Below, piece by piece: positions 1-5,409 of a stretch of 6,003 nucleotides of DNA. The DNA is from AEGEAN-183 sp964002385 (GTDB taxonomy: Bacteria; Pseudomonadota; Gammaproteobacteria; Magnimaribacterales; Magnimaribacteraceae). Every line of letters begins with the position of its first letter. The first letter of the stretch is position 1. The notes below the pieces were generated by a model. That model saw only the letters and a list, made by a program, of their open reading frames with translations, did no database searches and was not told the DNA's origin. The stretch lies in contig CAXFFS010000080.1 of the NCBI GenBank assembly GCA_964002385.1, positions 1 through 6,003 of the forward strand, read 5' to 3'. Both the position numbers and the translations under genes were made by a program.

Positions 1-39
1 CTGACCTTTTGTAAATAGATCAGACTCTAATTACATCTA

Positions 40-1257
40 CTAAGAATTATATTTATTTAATTCTGCTCTTGCTATTGCCCTTCTGTGAACTTCATCAGGT
101 CCGTCGCCTATACGTAAGAAGCGGGTTGAAGTAAAAAGACGAGCTAAAGGTGTGTCTTGAGATACCCCAGCCCCTCCATGAATTTGGATGGCCTTATCGA
201 TAACTCTTACTACCATGCTAGGAACAGCTACTTTTATCTGGGCTATCTCGCTTTTTGCTATTTTATTTCCAACTTTATCCATCATATAAGCAGCTTTTAA
301 AGTAAGAAGCCTACACATCTCAATTTCGGTTCTGCAGTCTGCAATGACGTCATAATTTCCTCCTAATTCAGCTAACGGCTTTCCAAAAGCAACTCGTGAT
401 GTTGCTCTTTTACAAAGCAGCTCAAGGGCCCTCTCGGCTTGACCAATCATCCTCATACAATGGTGAATTCTTCCTGGACCTAATCTTCCTTGAGCTATTT
501 CAAAGCCTCTGCCTTCTCCAAGGATAAGATTTTCTTTAGGGACTCTTACGTCTTTAAAGGTTAAATGAGCATGTCCATTGGGGGCATGATCTACTCCATA
601 AACAGTTAACATTCTCTCCAGTTTGATTCCTTCAGCATCAGTAGGAACTAAAATTTGAGATTGCCTTTGATGTCTGGGATTCTCTGGATTTGTCACCCCC
701 ATGAATATCATTACTTTACAATTTGGATTCCCAAATCCTGAAGTCCACCATTTTTCACCATTTATTACGTAATCATCTCCATCTGCAACTATAGAACTAC
801 ATATATTGGTAGCATCAGACGAAGCAACTCCAGGTTCTGTCATAGCGAAAGCAGACCTTATTTTTCCGTCTAGTAAAGGCAGTAACCATTGATCTTGTTG
901 TTCTTTAGAACCGTACTTATCTAAAACCTCCATGTTTCCACTATCAGGGGCAGAGCAATTAAAGACTTCTGATGCAAAGCCAACTTTGCCCAATATCTCT
1001 GCCAATGGTGCATATTCAAGATTGGTTAAACCAAACCCATTTTGGCTCTCAGGTAGAAAGAAATTCCAGAGCCCTTGTGCCTTTGCCTTGGATTTAAGTT
1101 CTTCAAGTATAGGCGGTACTCTCCACGGATTTCCCTCCTCCCTAAAAGAATCCATCTGAGACGCATAGACTTCTTCTGCAGGCCAGATGTAATCCTCCAT
1201 AAATTTAGATACTTGAACAATCAGTCCCTTTGTTTTATCACTTTGTTCTAAATTCAT
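40..1257 (-). CDS. Acyl-CoA dehydrogenase, ACAD10/ACAD11-like
   Basis: A complete FAD-dependent acyl-CoA dehydrogenase of about 405 residues, expected to catalyse alpha,beta-desaturation of an acyl-CoA thioester in the cytoplasm and pass electrons to electron-transfer flavoprotein. Numbered from the chosen start, visible landmarks are the flavin and substrate motif MTEPGVASSDATN (about 139-151), NGEKWWTSG (166-174), VPKENLILGEGRGF (239-252), GPGRIHHCMR (260-269), QIHGGAGV (358-365) and DGPDEVHR (385-392). GPGRIHHCMR and DGPDEVHR are typical of the ACAD10/11 branch. The position equivalent to the catalytic Glu of medium-chain enzymes (EGT) appears to be Asp385. The frame stays open to an ATG at 1287, adding ten residues (starting MIGYYKEICL). 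I prefer the ATG at 1257 because family proteins usually begin near MNLEQ and neither site has a clear Shine-Dalgarno. It is divergent from the hydrolase gene, about 50 bp away. Substrate chain length cannot be read from the sequence. Confidence 0.93.
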   Translation of the reverse strand: MNLEQSDKTKGLIVQVSKFMEDYIWPAEEVYASQMDSFREEGNPWRVPPILEELKSKAKAQGLWNFFLPESQNGFGLTNLEYAPLAEILGKVGFASEVFNCSAPDSGNMEVLDKYGSKEQQDQWLLPLLDGKIRSAFAMTEPGVASSDATNICSSIVADGDDYVINGEKWWTSGFGNPNCKVMIFMGVTNPENPRHQRQSQILVPTDAEGIKLERMLTVYGVDHAPNGHAHLTFKDVRVPKENLILGEGRGFEIAQGRLGPGRIHHCMRMIGQAERALELLCKRATSRVAFGKPLAELGGNYDVIADCRTEIEMCRLLTLKAAYMMDKVGNKIAKSEIAQIKVAVPSMVVRVIDKAIQIHGGAGVSQDTPLARLFTSTRFLRIGDGPDEVHRRAIARAELNKYNS

Positions 1258-1271
1258 AAGACATATTTCTT

Positions 1272-1277
1272 TATAAT
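1272..1277 (+). promoter_or_regulatory. Candidate -10 box for the hydrolase gene
   Basis: A perfect TATAAT lies 29 bases before the ATG at 1307, leaving room for a leader of about 23 bases that contains the ribosome binding site. No convincing -35 hexamer sits 16-18 bases upstream, where the sequence is TAAATT-like. The opposite strand reads TATAAA over 1275-1270, just upstream of the acyl-CoA dehydrogenase start, so the same core could serve both divergent genes. Short A/T hexamers are common in AT-rich DNA, so this is only a candidate. Confidence 0.35.
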
Positions 1278-1296
1278 AGCCAATCATAATTGAAAT

Positions 1297-1300
1297 GGAG
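1297..1300 (+). promoter_or_regulatory. Ribosome binding site fixing the hydrolase start
   Basis: GGAG lies six bases upstream of the ATG at 1307, an ideal spacing. An in-frame ATG four codons earlier (1295) overlaps this motif and has no Shine-Dalgarno of its own. Starting at 1307 also gives a cleaner signal peptide that begins MRN. The site therefore decides in favour of 1307. Confidence 0.7.
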
Positions 1301-1306
1301 CTAAAT

Positions 1307-2317
1307 ATGAGAAACGTTTATCTTTTAATAATCAGTCTCAGTCTTATTTCTTTTAATGCATCAGCATTAGAAAAACCTGAGCCAATGAACGAGCAAGAAT
1401 TTGATCAGCTTTTCGAGGAAATATCTAATTGGGGAAGATGGGGTTCAGAAGATGAGTTGGGAACCTTAAACACTATTACTGATAAAAAGAGAAAGCAAGC
1501 TGCCAGATTAGTTAAGGAAGGCAAAACAGTATCTTTAGAATTAGAGTTAAATAAAACTCCAAATATGATAAATGCTCTTCCTTTTGAACATGAAGTTTTC
1601 TTGTTTGGAGCAGAAGAAACATTGGAACTTGGTTTAGATCTAGCAGACTTACCTGAAATTGCAGGAGATGTTTTCTCTATTAATTATCATGGCTTCAGTC
1701 ACTCACATATGGATGGGTTACCTCATTTTGCATACAAAGGGAAAATGTATAACGGATTCCCTTTTGAACCTAACGTACCTAAAGGTTTTACCAAACTAGG
1801 GGTAGAAAACATTGCTGAAGTAGGTGTCTTCACTAGAGGCGTGCTTGTTGACTTGCCTAAATTCTTAGGAATAGATTTTATACAACCAGGTAATTCAATA
1901 ACTATTGAAGTCCTAGAGGCATGGGAAAAAGCTTCTCGAATTAGAGTTTCTTCGGGAGATGTTTTATTGATCAGGACCGGAAGATGGAAAAAGGTTACCC
2001 AAGAGGGGCACTGGAATTTTCAAGAAAATGCAGCGGGTTTACATGCAACTGTTGCTAAGTGGCTAAAAGAAAGAGATGTGGCTGCCATAGGTTGTGATGG
2101 TGTATCAGATGTCATGCCTTCTGGTACTACAAGACTCAACCCACTTCATGAATTAGCTATTATCAGCCTAGGAATGCCTATCTTCGATAATTTAGATTTA
2201 GAAAAACTTGCTGAAGTTTCAAATGAAACTAAGAGGAATACATTTCTTTTTGTGGCTGCCCCACTTAATGTCGAAGGAGCCACTGGTTCTCCGCTGAACC
2301 CTATGGCTATTTTTTAA
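1307..2317 (+). CDS. Exported cyclase-family metal-dependent hydrolase
   Basis: A 336-residue protein of the cyclase family (the kynurenine formamidase and isatin hydrolase fold), which hydrolyses amide or lactone-like bonds using bound divalent metal. Residues 1-20 form a signal peptide: MRN, a hydrophobic core around 4-16, and an A-S-A cleavage motif ending at residue 20. The mature enzyme probably acts in the periplasm. The metal-binding motif is SHSHMDGLPHF (131-141), giving the family pattern HxDxxxH with H134, D136 and H140. Other family landmarks are GKMYNG (145-150), GDVLLIRTGR (217-226), RDVAAIGCDGVSDV (256-269), PIFDNLDLE (291-299) and the C-terminal GATGSPLNPMAIF. Length and ends look complete. 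The substrate is unknown; neighbours do not define one, although small organic-acid amides or lactones would fit the fold. The gene ends 12 bases before tRNA-Lys, so read-through into the tRNA is possible. Confidence 0.9.
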   Translation: MRNVYLLIISLSLISFNASALEKPEPMNEQEFDQLFEEISNWGRWGSEDELGTLNTITDKKRKQAARLVKEGKTVSLELELNKTPNMINALPFEHEVFLFGAEETLELGLDLADLPEIAGDVFSINYHGFSHSHMDGLPHFAYKGKMYNGFPFEPNVPKGFTKLGVENIAEVGVFTRGVLVDLPKFLGIDFIQPGNSITIEVLEAWEKASRIRVSSGDVLLIRTGRWKKVTQEGHWNFQENAAGLHATVAKWLKERDVAAIGCDGVSDVMPSGTTRLNPLHELAIISLGMPIFDNLDLEKLAEVSNETKRNTFLFVAAPLNVEGATGSPLNPMAIF

Positions 2318-2328
2318 ATTACGGATGT

Positions 2329-2404
2329 GCCTCCTTAGCTCAGTTGGTAGAGCAGAAGACTCTTAATCTTTTGGTCGTAGGTTCGAATCCTACAGGGGGC
2401 ACCA
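2329..2404 (+). tRNA. tRNA-Lys (anticodon CUU)
   Basis: A full 76-base cloverleaf can be folded by hand. The acceptor stem GCCTCCT pairs with AGGGGGC (one T-G wobble), followed by discriminator A and an encoded CCA. The D stem is GCTC/GAGC with loop AGTTGGTA. The anticodon stem GAAGA/TCTTT (one G-T wobble) carries loop CTCTTAA, placing anticodon CTT at 2362-2364, which reads the lysine codon AAG. The variable loop is TGGTC, and the T arm is GTAGG-TTCGAAT-CCTAC. The gene begins 12 bases after the hydrolase stop with no strong promoter of its own visible. Its 3' half, from A37 to the terminal A, is repeated exactly at 2976-3015, marking it as a probable integration target. Confidence 0.97.
2365..2404 (+). 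repeat. Direct repeat copy 1 (tRNA 3' half), putative attachment site
   Basis: These 40 bases run from A37, the base just after the anticodon, through the CCA end of tRNA-Lys. They are identical to 2976-3015, 611 bases downstream. Identity starting in the anticodon loop and ending at the tRNA 3' end is typical of attachment sites used by tyrosine integrases that target tRNA genes. This copy lies inside the intact tRNA. Confidence 0.85.
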
Positions 2405-2458
2405 ACTTTTAATAAAAATTTGAAAATTAAAACTGTGTCTGTAAATAAGCTGTAGCTT

Positions 2459-2887
2459 TTATCCCCTCATCCTTTGCCATTCTTCCCAACCCAGGTAGCT
2501 AGTAAAATTTTGGTCATCAAAGAAAATGATCGGACCGTTACTAATAAAGAGGTACTCAGTGTCCTCTAAAGCCGTTGTTTTGTCGTGAAGCATTCCATTT
2601 GGTTCATAAACATAATCTCCTGCATTGAGAAAACCGTCTCTAACTTGTAATTTCCCTGAAAGAATAAAAGTATGTGAGCCTGCCAAGTGCTTGTGAGGAT
2701 CAGCTGAGAATCCTTTAAGCCACTTAAACAAAACTGCCCAACTTCCGCTTTCTGAACCAGTGTATAAAATCTTAGCAAATGCCCTCTCATCACCTTCAAC
2801 ATACTGCATCCAATCCATCTTTGATGCTTCAACCAAAGTATCCATTAATTCACTATTAACTGGTTTTATTTCTTGTGGTAAACCCAT
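2459..2887 (-). CDS. Cupin-domain protein, 2,4'-dihydroxyacetophenone dioxygenase-like
   Basis: A complete 142-residue single-domain cupin, probably cytoplasmic since no signal peptide is visible. Cupin motif 1 is GFSADPHKHLAGSHTFILSG (59-78): H65 and H67 are expected metal ligands, and His72 occupies the region where many cupins have Glu. Motif 2 is GDYVYEPNGMLH (90-101), supplying H101. The GDYVYEP motif followed by a C-terminal stretch ending NGPIIFFDD (117-125) resembles the 2,4'-dihydroxyacetophenone dioxygenase and ChrR-like cupin group, suggesting a mononuclear metal oxygenase or sensor. The real substrate is unknown. The start at 2887 is supported by a strong Shine-Dalgarno. It is the only gene between the two tRNA-Lys 3'-half repeats, transcribed opposite to the tRNA, and so is the candidate cargo of a mini-element. 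Nothing in the frame suggests decay. Confidence 0.85.
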   Translation of the reverse strand: MGLPQEIKPVNSELMDTLVEASKMDWMQYVEGDERAFAKILYTGSESGSWAVLFKWLKGFSADPHKHLAGSHTFILSGKLQVRDGFLNAGDYVYEPNGMLHDKTTALEDTEYLFISNGPIIFFDDQNFTSYLGWEEWQRMRG

Positions 2888-2893
2888 AATAAA

Positions 2894-2899
2894 CCTCCC
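2894..2899 (-). promoter_or_regulatory. Strong Shine-Dalgarno of the cupin gene
   Basis: On the minus strand this reads GGGAGG, six bases before the ATG at 2887. It is the best ribosome binding site in the window; the helicase, methyltransferase and acyl-CoA dehydrogenase genes show weak sites or none. It fixes the cupin start. Confidence 0.75.
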
Positions 2900-2913
2900 T
2901 AATTCATTATTTT

Positions 2914-2945
2914 TTAACAGGCTTAAGTTAAACCTAAACTGTTAA
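2914..2945. repeat. Inverted repeat upstream of the cupin gene
   Basis: TTAACAG (2914-2920) and CTGTTAA (2939-2945) form a perfect 7-bp inverted repeat around an 18-base spacer. The spacer itself contains the palindrome CTTAAG (2922-2927). The structure lies 27-58 bases upstream of the cupin ATG, where its promoter should be, so it could be an operator for a dimeric regulator or an accessory site of the putative element. It may also be chance in AT-rich sequence. Confidence 0.3.
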
Positions 2946-2975
2946 TAGTTCAAGTATCATTTTTAACTGTCTTTG

Positions 2976-3015
2976 AATCTTTTGGTCGTAGGTTCGAATC
3001 CTACAGGGGGCACCA
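2976..3015 (+). repeat. Direct repeat copy 2 (displaced tRNA-Lys 3' half), putative attachment site
   Basis: This is an exact 40-base copy of the tRNA-Lys 3' half: end of the anticodon loop, 3' anticodon strand, variable loop, complete T arm, 3' acceptor strand and CCA. The preceding bases (ctttg, 2971-2975) match three of five of the tRNA anticodon-loop bases, and further upstream similarity ends. No 5' acceptor strand or D arm precedes it, so it is not a functional tRNA gene. It reads as the far junction of an integration event. Confidence 0.85.
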
Positions 3016-3074
3016 TTTATTCTTTTATTATTTTCATAACTGGATCAAAGGCACTTCAATCCAAAAAAATAAAC

Positions 3075-4370
3075 TTAATATCTAACGCCTTGGTTGGCAG
3101 AATTTTTCTTTGGTCTTTTTTTGTGCCAAACAGCCTTGCCTCTCGAAGGCCTTGCCTTTCGTGAGCTTTTGAAGCCTCCCTGGGGCCTGCCTTTACCTTT
3201 GTTACCCGCTTTAGGCTTTGGAGGAGCAGATCTTAAATTTTGAGTTGGCTCAAAACCCTGGATGACCTTGCGTGGAATCTCATGTTTTAATAGCTTTTCA
3301 ATATCGAACAATAATTTATGCTCATCAGCACTTACCAGAGAAACCGCTTTCCCTTCTTGGCCAGCTCTGGCGGTTCTTCCTATGCGATGAATGTAATCTT
3401 CCGGTACATACGGAAGGTCAAAATTAACAACTTGGGGTAATAAATTAATATCTATACCTCTGGAGGCAATATCAGTAGCTACTAATACCTGTGTCTTGGC
3501 ATCTTTAAAATCGTTTAAAGCTCTTGTTCTCTGAGCTTGAGATTTGTTTCCATGAAAAGCATCTGCGTCTATACCTTCTTTGTTTAATTGAACTGCCAGT
3601 TTGTTCGCACCATGTTTTGTCCTCGAAAACACCAAAACTTGAAACCAGTTTTCTTCTTTTATGCAATAAGCCAGCAACTCCCTTTTCCTGGCTTTATCTA
3701 CCGGATAAACCACTTGTGTGACTTTATCTACTGTAGAATTATTTGAAGCAACTTCAATCCTTTTTGGAGAATTTAGCAAACTATCCGCCAATGCCTTTAT
3801 TTCTTTTGGAAAGGTAGCAGAGAAGAGGAGGTTTTGTTTTTTCTTTGGAAGGTAAGTCAAAATTTTCTTTATGTCTCTTATAAAGCCCATGTCCAGCATT
3901 CGGTCTGCTTCATCTAAAACAAACACCTCCAGTTCAGAAAGATCTAAGGTCTTTCGATCTAGATGATCTAAAAGCCTACCAGGAGTGGCCACAACAATAT
4001 CCACTCCTTTTCTAAGCTTATCAATTTGAGTGTTTATGCTTACCCCACCATATAAAGTAGAGGTTCTGAACCTTAAATTATTACCATAACTTCTAAAGCT
4101 ATCGCCTACCTGGGAAGCCAATTCTCGGGTTGGGACTAGGACCAAAGCTCTCACTCTTCTTCTTTTAGATTCGTCTTTCTGAAATTTCTGCAAAATAGGT
4201 AGAGCAAATGCCGCTGTTTTACCTGTACCAGTTTGCGCGCGGGCCATAATGTCGTTACCTTTTATAATTGAAGGAATAGCTTGTAGTTGGATATCAGAAG
4301 GATAGGTGTAACCCTTATCTTCAATAGCTTTTTTAAGCTCTGAAGAAAGGCCTAAGGTGTTAAATGACAT
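3075..4370 (-). CDS. rhlE: DEAD-box ATP-dependent RNA helicase, RhlE-like
   Basis: A complete 431-residue DEAD-box helicase that uses ATP to unwind or remodel RNA in the cytoplasm, with roles known for the family in ribosome assembly and RNA turnover. All core motifs are present in order: Q motif with F3 and Q28 (YPSDIQLQAIP), motif I AQTGTGKT (45-52), Ia PTREL (80-84), Ib TPGRLLD (129-135), II DEAD (153-156), III SAT (184-186), IV VFSRTK (247-252), V ATDIASRGID (298-307) and VI HRIGRTARAG (328-337). The tail after about residue 370 is rich in Lys, Arg, Gly and Pro and should be a disordered RNA-binding extension. The N-terminal MSFNTLGLS pattern and the short basic tail fit RhlE better than SrmB, DeaD or RhlB. 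The Shine-Dalgarno is weak. A 7-bp inverted repeat (4386-4408) lies in the leader. It is divergent from the methyltransferase gene. Confidence 0.95.
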   Translation of the reverse strand: MSFNTLGLSSELKKAIEDKGYTYPSDIQLQAIPSIIKGNDIMARAQTGTGKTAAFALPILQKFQKDESKRRRVRALVLVPTRELASQVGDSFRSYGNNLRFRTSTLYGGVSINTQIDKLRKGVDIVVATPGRLLDHLDRKTLDLSELEVFVLDEADRMLDMGFIRDIKKILTYLPKKKQNLLFSATFPKEIKALADSLLNSPKRIEVASNNSTVDKVTQVVYPVDKARKRELLAYCIKEENWFQVLVFSRTKHGANKLAVQLNKEGIDADAFHGNKSQAQRTRALNDFKDAKTQVLVATDIASRGIDINLLPQVVNFDLPYVPEDYIHRIGRTARAGQEGKAVSLVSADEHKLLFDIEKLLKHEIPRKVIQGFEPTQNLRSAPPKPKAGNKGKGRPQGGFKSSRKARPSRGKAVWHKKRPKKNSANQGVRY

Positions 4371-4385
4371 ATTAATATTCTTACT

Positions 4386-4408
4386 GATAACTAAGATAGA
4401 CAGTTATC
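4386..4408. repeat. Inverted repeat in the helicase leader
   Basis: GATAACT (4386-4392) and AGTTATC (4402-4408) are perfect inverted arms separated by nine bases. The repeat lies 16-38 bases upstream of the helicase ATG on the minus strand, within its probable 5' untranslated leader. It could form a modest hairpin in the mRNA or be a DNA operator. No T-run follows on either strand, so it is not a terminator. Confidence 0.4.
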
Positions 4409-4485
4409 TGATTGTTGGTTTATTTGAGATTAAATGATTTGGTTTATTAGAATTTGGCGCAGTATACCCTTTGAATGTCCGTCTC

Positions 4486-4491
4486 TATAAT
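4486..4491 (+). promoter_or_regulatory. Candidate -10 box for the methyltransferase gene
   Basis: A perfect TATAAT lies about 60 bases upstream of the methyltransferase ATG. The best-placed -35 is poor (TATACC at 4463-4468, 17-base spacing). On the opposite strand, TATACT at 4466-4461 is a comparable -10 candidate for the helicase gene. The 180-bp gap 4371-4550 therefore probably holds two divergent promoters plus the inverted repeat at 4386-4408; nothing else is recognisable there. Confidence 0.35.
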
Positions 4492-4550
4492 TTTAAATTA
4501 AATAAAATCAATACTTCTTCTTCTGCTCACTATGAGTGTAATCTATAAAA

Positions 4551-5324
4551 ATGACTCTAAAGGATTACCAAATTTTAAATAGAGAAGCGTGGCAAAAATT
4601 TGCAGAGGAGTATAAAGAACCTGCTGAAAAAGCCTGGAAATCAGGTGACCCGCATTGGGGAATTTGGCAACTACCTGAATCAAAACTGGAACTGTTTCCA
4701 AATGATCTGAAAGGAAAGAAGTGTATTGAAATAGGTTGCGGAGCTGGATATGTTTCCTCTTGGATGGCCAGAAGGGGTGCTGAAGTCATTGGCATTGATC
4801 CAACTCCAAACCAGCTTGAAACAGCAAGACTTTTAGAAAAACAATATCAATTAGGAATCGAATTCATAGAAGGTTTTGGTGAGAAATTACCATTTCCGGA
4901 TTCTTGTTTTGATTTTGCTATATCTGAATATGGGGCGTCTCTGTGGGCAAACCCTTACGAATGGATCCCAGAGGCAGCAAGGGTATTAAAACAAGGATCT
5001 CAATTAGTATTCATGACAAATCATGCTTTTGCTATCTGTTGTATGCCAGATGAAGAAGATGAGAATGTACCTATATCAAAGCAATTACAGCGACCTTACC
5101 TAGGACTTTTTAAAAATAAATGGGAATTTTCATCAGATGAAACTGAATTCCACTTACCTCATGGTGAGTGGATTAAACTTCTCCGTGATAATGGATTTAT
5201 CGTTGAACGTCTCTTAGAGCTTGGTGCTTCTCCAGAATCTAGATCTAGGTATCCTTGGGCAGATGTGGAATGGGCTAGTAAATGGCCATCTGAAGAAGTT
5301 TGGTGTGCCCGCCTCTCTCTATAA
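4551..5324 (+). CDS. Class I SAM-dependent methyltransferase
   Basis: A complete 257-residue methyltransferase with a Rossmann-like fold, expected to transfer a methyl group from S-adenosylmethionine to an unidentified, probably small-molecule, acceptor in the cytoplasm. The N-terminal pattern NREAWQKFAEEY plus DPHWGIW (33-39) is a recognisable subfamily cap. Motif I is EIGCGAGYVSSW (60-71). The acidic residue at the end of strand 2 is D83 in GIDPTPNQL, and LPFPDSCFD (113-121) and SEYGAS (125-130) form the following strand region. EAARVLKQGSQLVF is the usual motif before strand 5. The C-terminal FHLPHGEWIKLLRDNGF and WPSEEVW are also conserved in this subfamily, so the gene looks full length. 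No Shine-Dalgarno precedes the ATG; the start is chosen on family fit. The P450 gene follows after 85 bases on the same strand. Confidence 0.92.
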   Translation: MTLKDYQILNREAWQKFAEEYKEPAEKAWKSGDPHWGIWQLPESKLELFPNDLKGKKCIEIGCGAGYVSSWMARRGAEVIGIDPTPNQLETARLLEKQYQLGIEFIEGFGEKLPFPDSCFDFAISEYGASLWANPYEWIPEAARVLKQGSQLVFMTNHAFAICCMPDEEDENVPISKQLQRPYLGLFKNKWEFSSDETEFHLPHGEWIKLLRDNGFIVERLLELGASPESRSRYPWADVEWASKWPSEEVWCARLSL

Positions 5325-5409
5325 CTGCAGGAGAGATAGGATTAGGATAATATAAGTCTATATCTTAGAATCAGAGTTACACGCTATAAAGCCAAAATAG
5401 GATAGCCAA

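Larger units (their letters stand above)
2365..3015 (+). mobile_element. Putative tRNA-Lys-integrated mini-element or island remnant
   Basis: The segment is bounded by two exact 40-bp direct repeats of the tRNA-Lys 3' half. The interior (2405-2975) is only 571 bp and carries one complete cupin gene on the minus strand. No integrase, transposase or plasmid-type gene lies inside or beside it. Established knowledge: islands entering a tRNA gene commonly restore the tRNA at one junction and leave the displaced 3' half at the other. Inference: this is either an island that has lost its integrase by internal deletion, or a non-autonomous cargo-only element mobilised in trans. It resembles the smallest tRNA-borne cargo elements known from marine bacteria, such as tycheposon-type elements. 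A simple partial duplication of the tRNA is the main alternative. Confidence 0.5.

Noticed and set aside
2447..2458. AAGCT-gt-AGCTT palindrome after the cupin stop as a terminator
   Set aside because: The 5-bp arms with a two-base loop are too short to form a stable hairpin, and no T-run follows on the cupin strand.
2940..3015. A second complete tRNA gene ending at 3015
   Set aside because: The 3' half is perfect, but the upstream 36 bases contain no matching acceptor strand or D arm, so no cloverleaf forms.
3041..3063. TGGAT/ATCCA stem beside an A-run as a terminator downstream of the helicase gene
   Set aside because: The stem is 5 bp with a 13-base loop, and on the helicase strand the T-run precedes rather than follows it.
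4532..4582. Short 16-codon reading frame overlapping the methyltransferase start
   Set aside because: It has no ribosome binding site and no recognisable peptide; such short frames arise by chance.
5314..5336. Inverted repeat TCTCTC/GAGAGA at the methyltransferase end as a terminator
   Set aside because: The stem is only 6-7 bp with an 11-base loop, begins inside the coding region, and no T-run follows.
5385..5390. TATAAA as a -10 box for the P450 gene
   Set aside because: It lies only 20 bases before the ATG, so transcription would start almost on the Shine-Dalgarno, and there is no matching -35.
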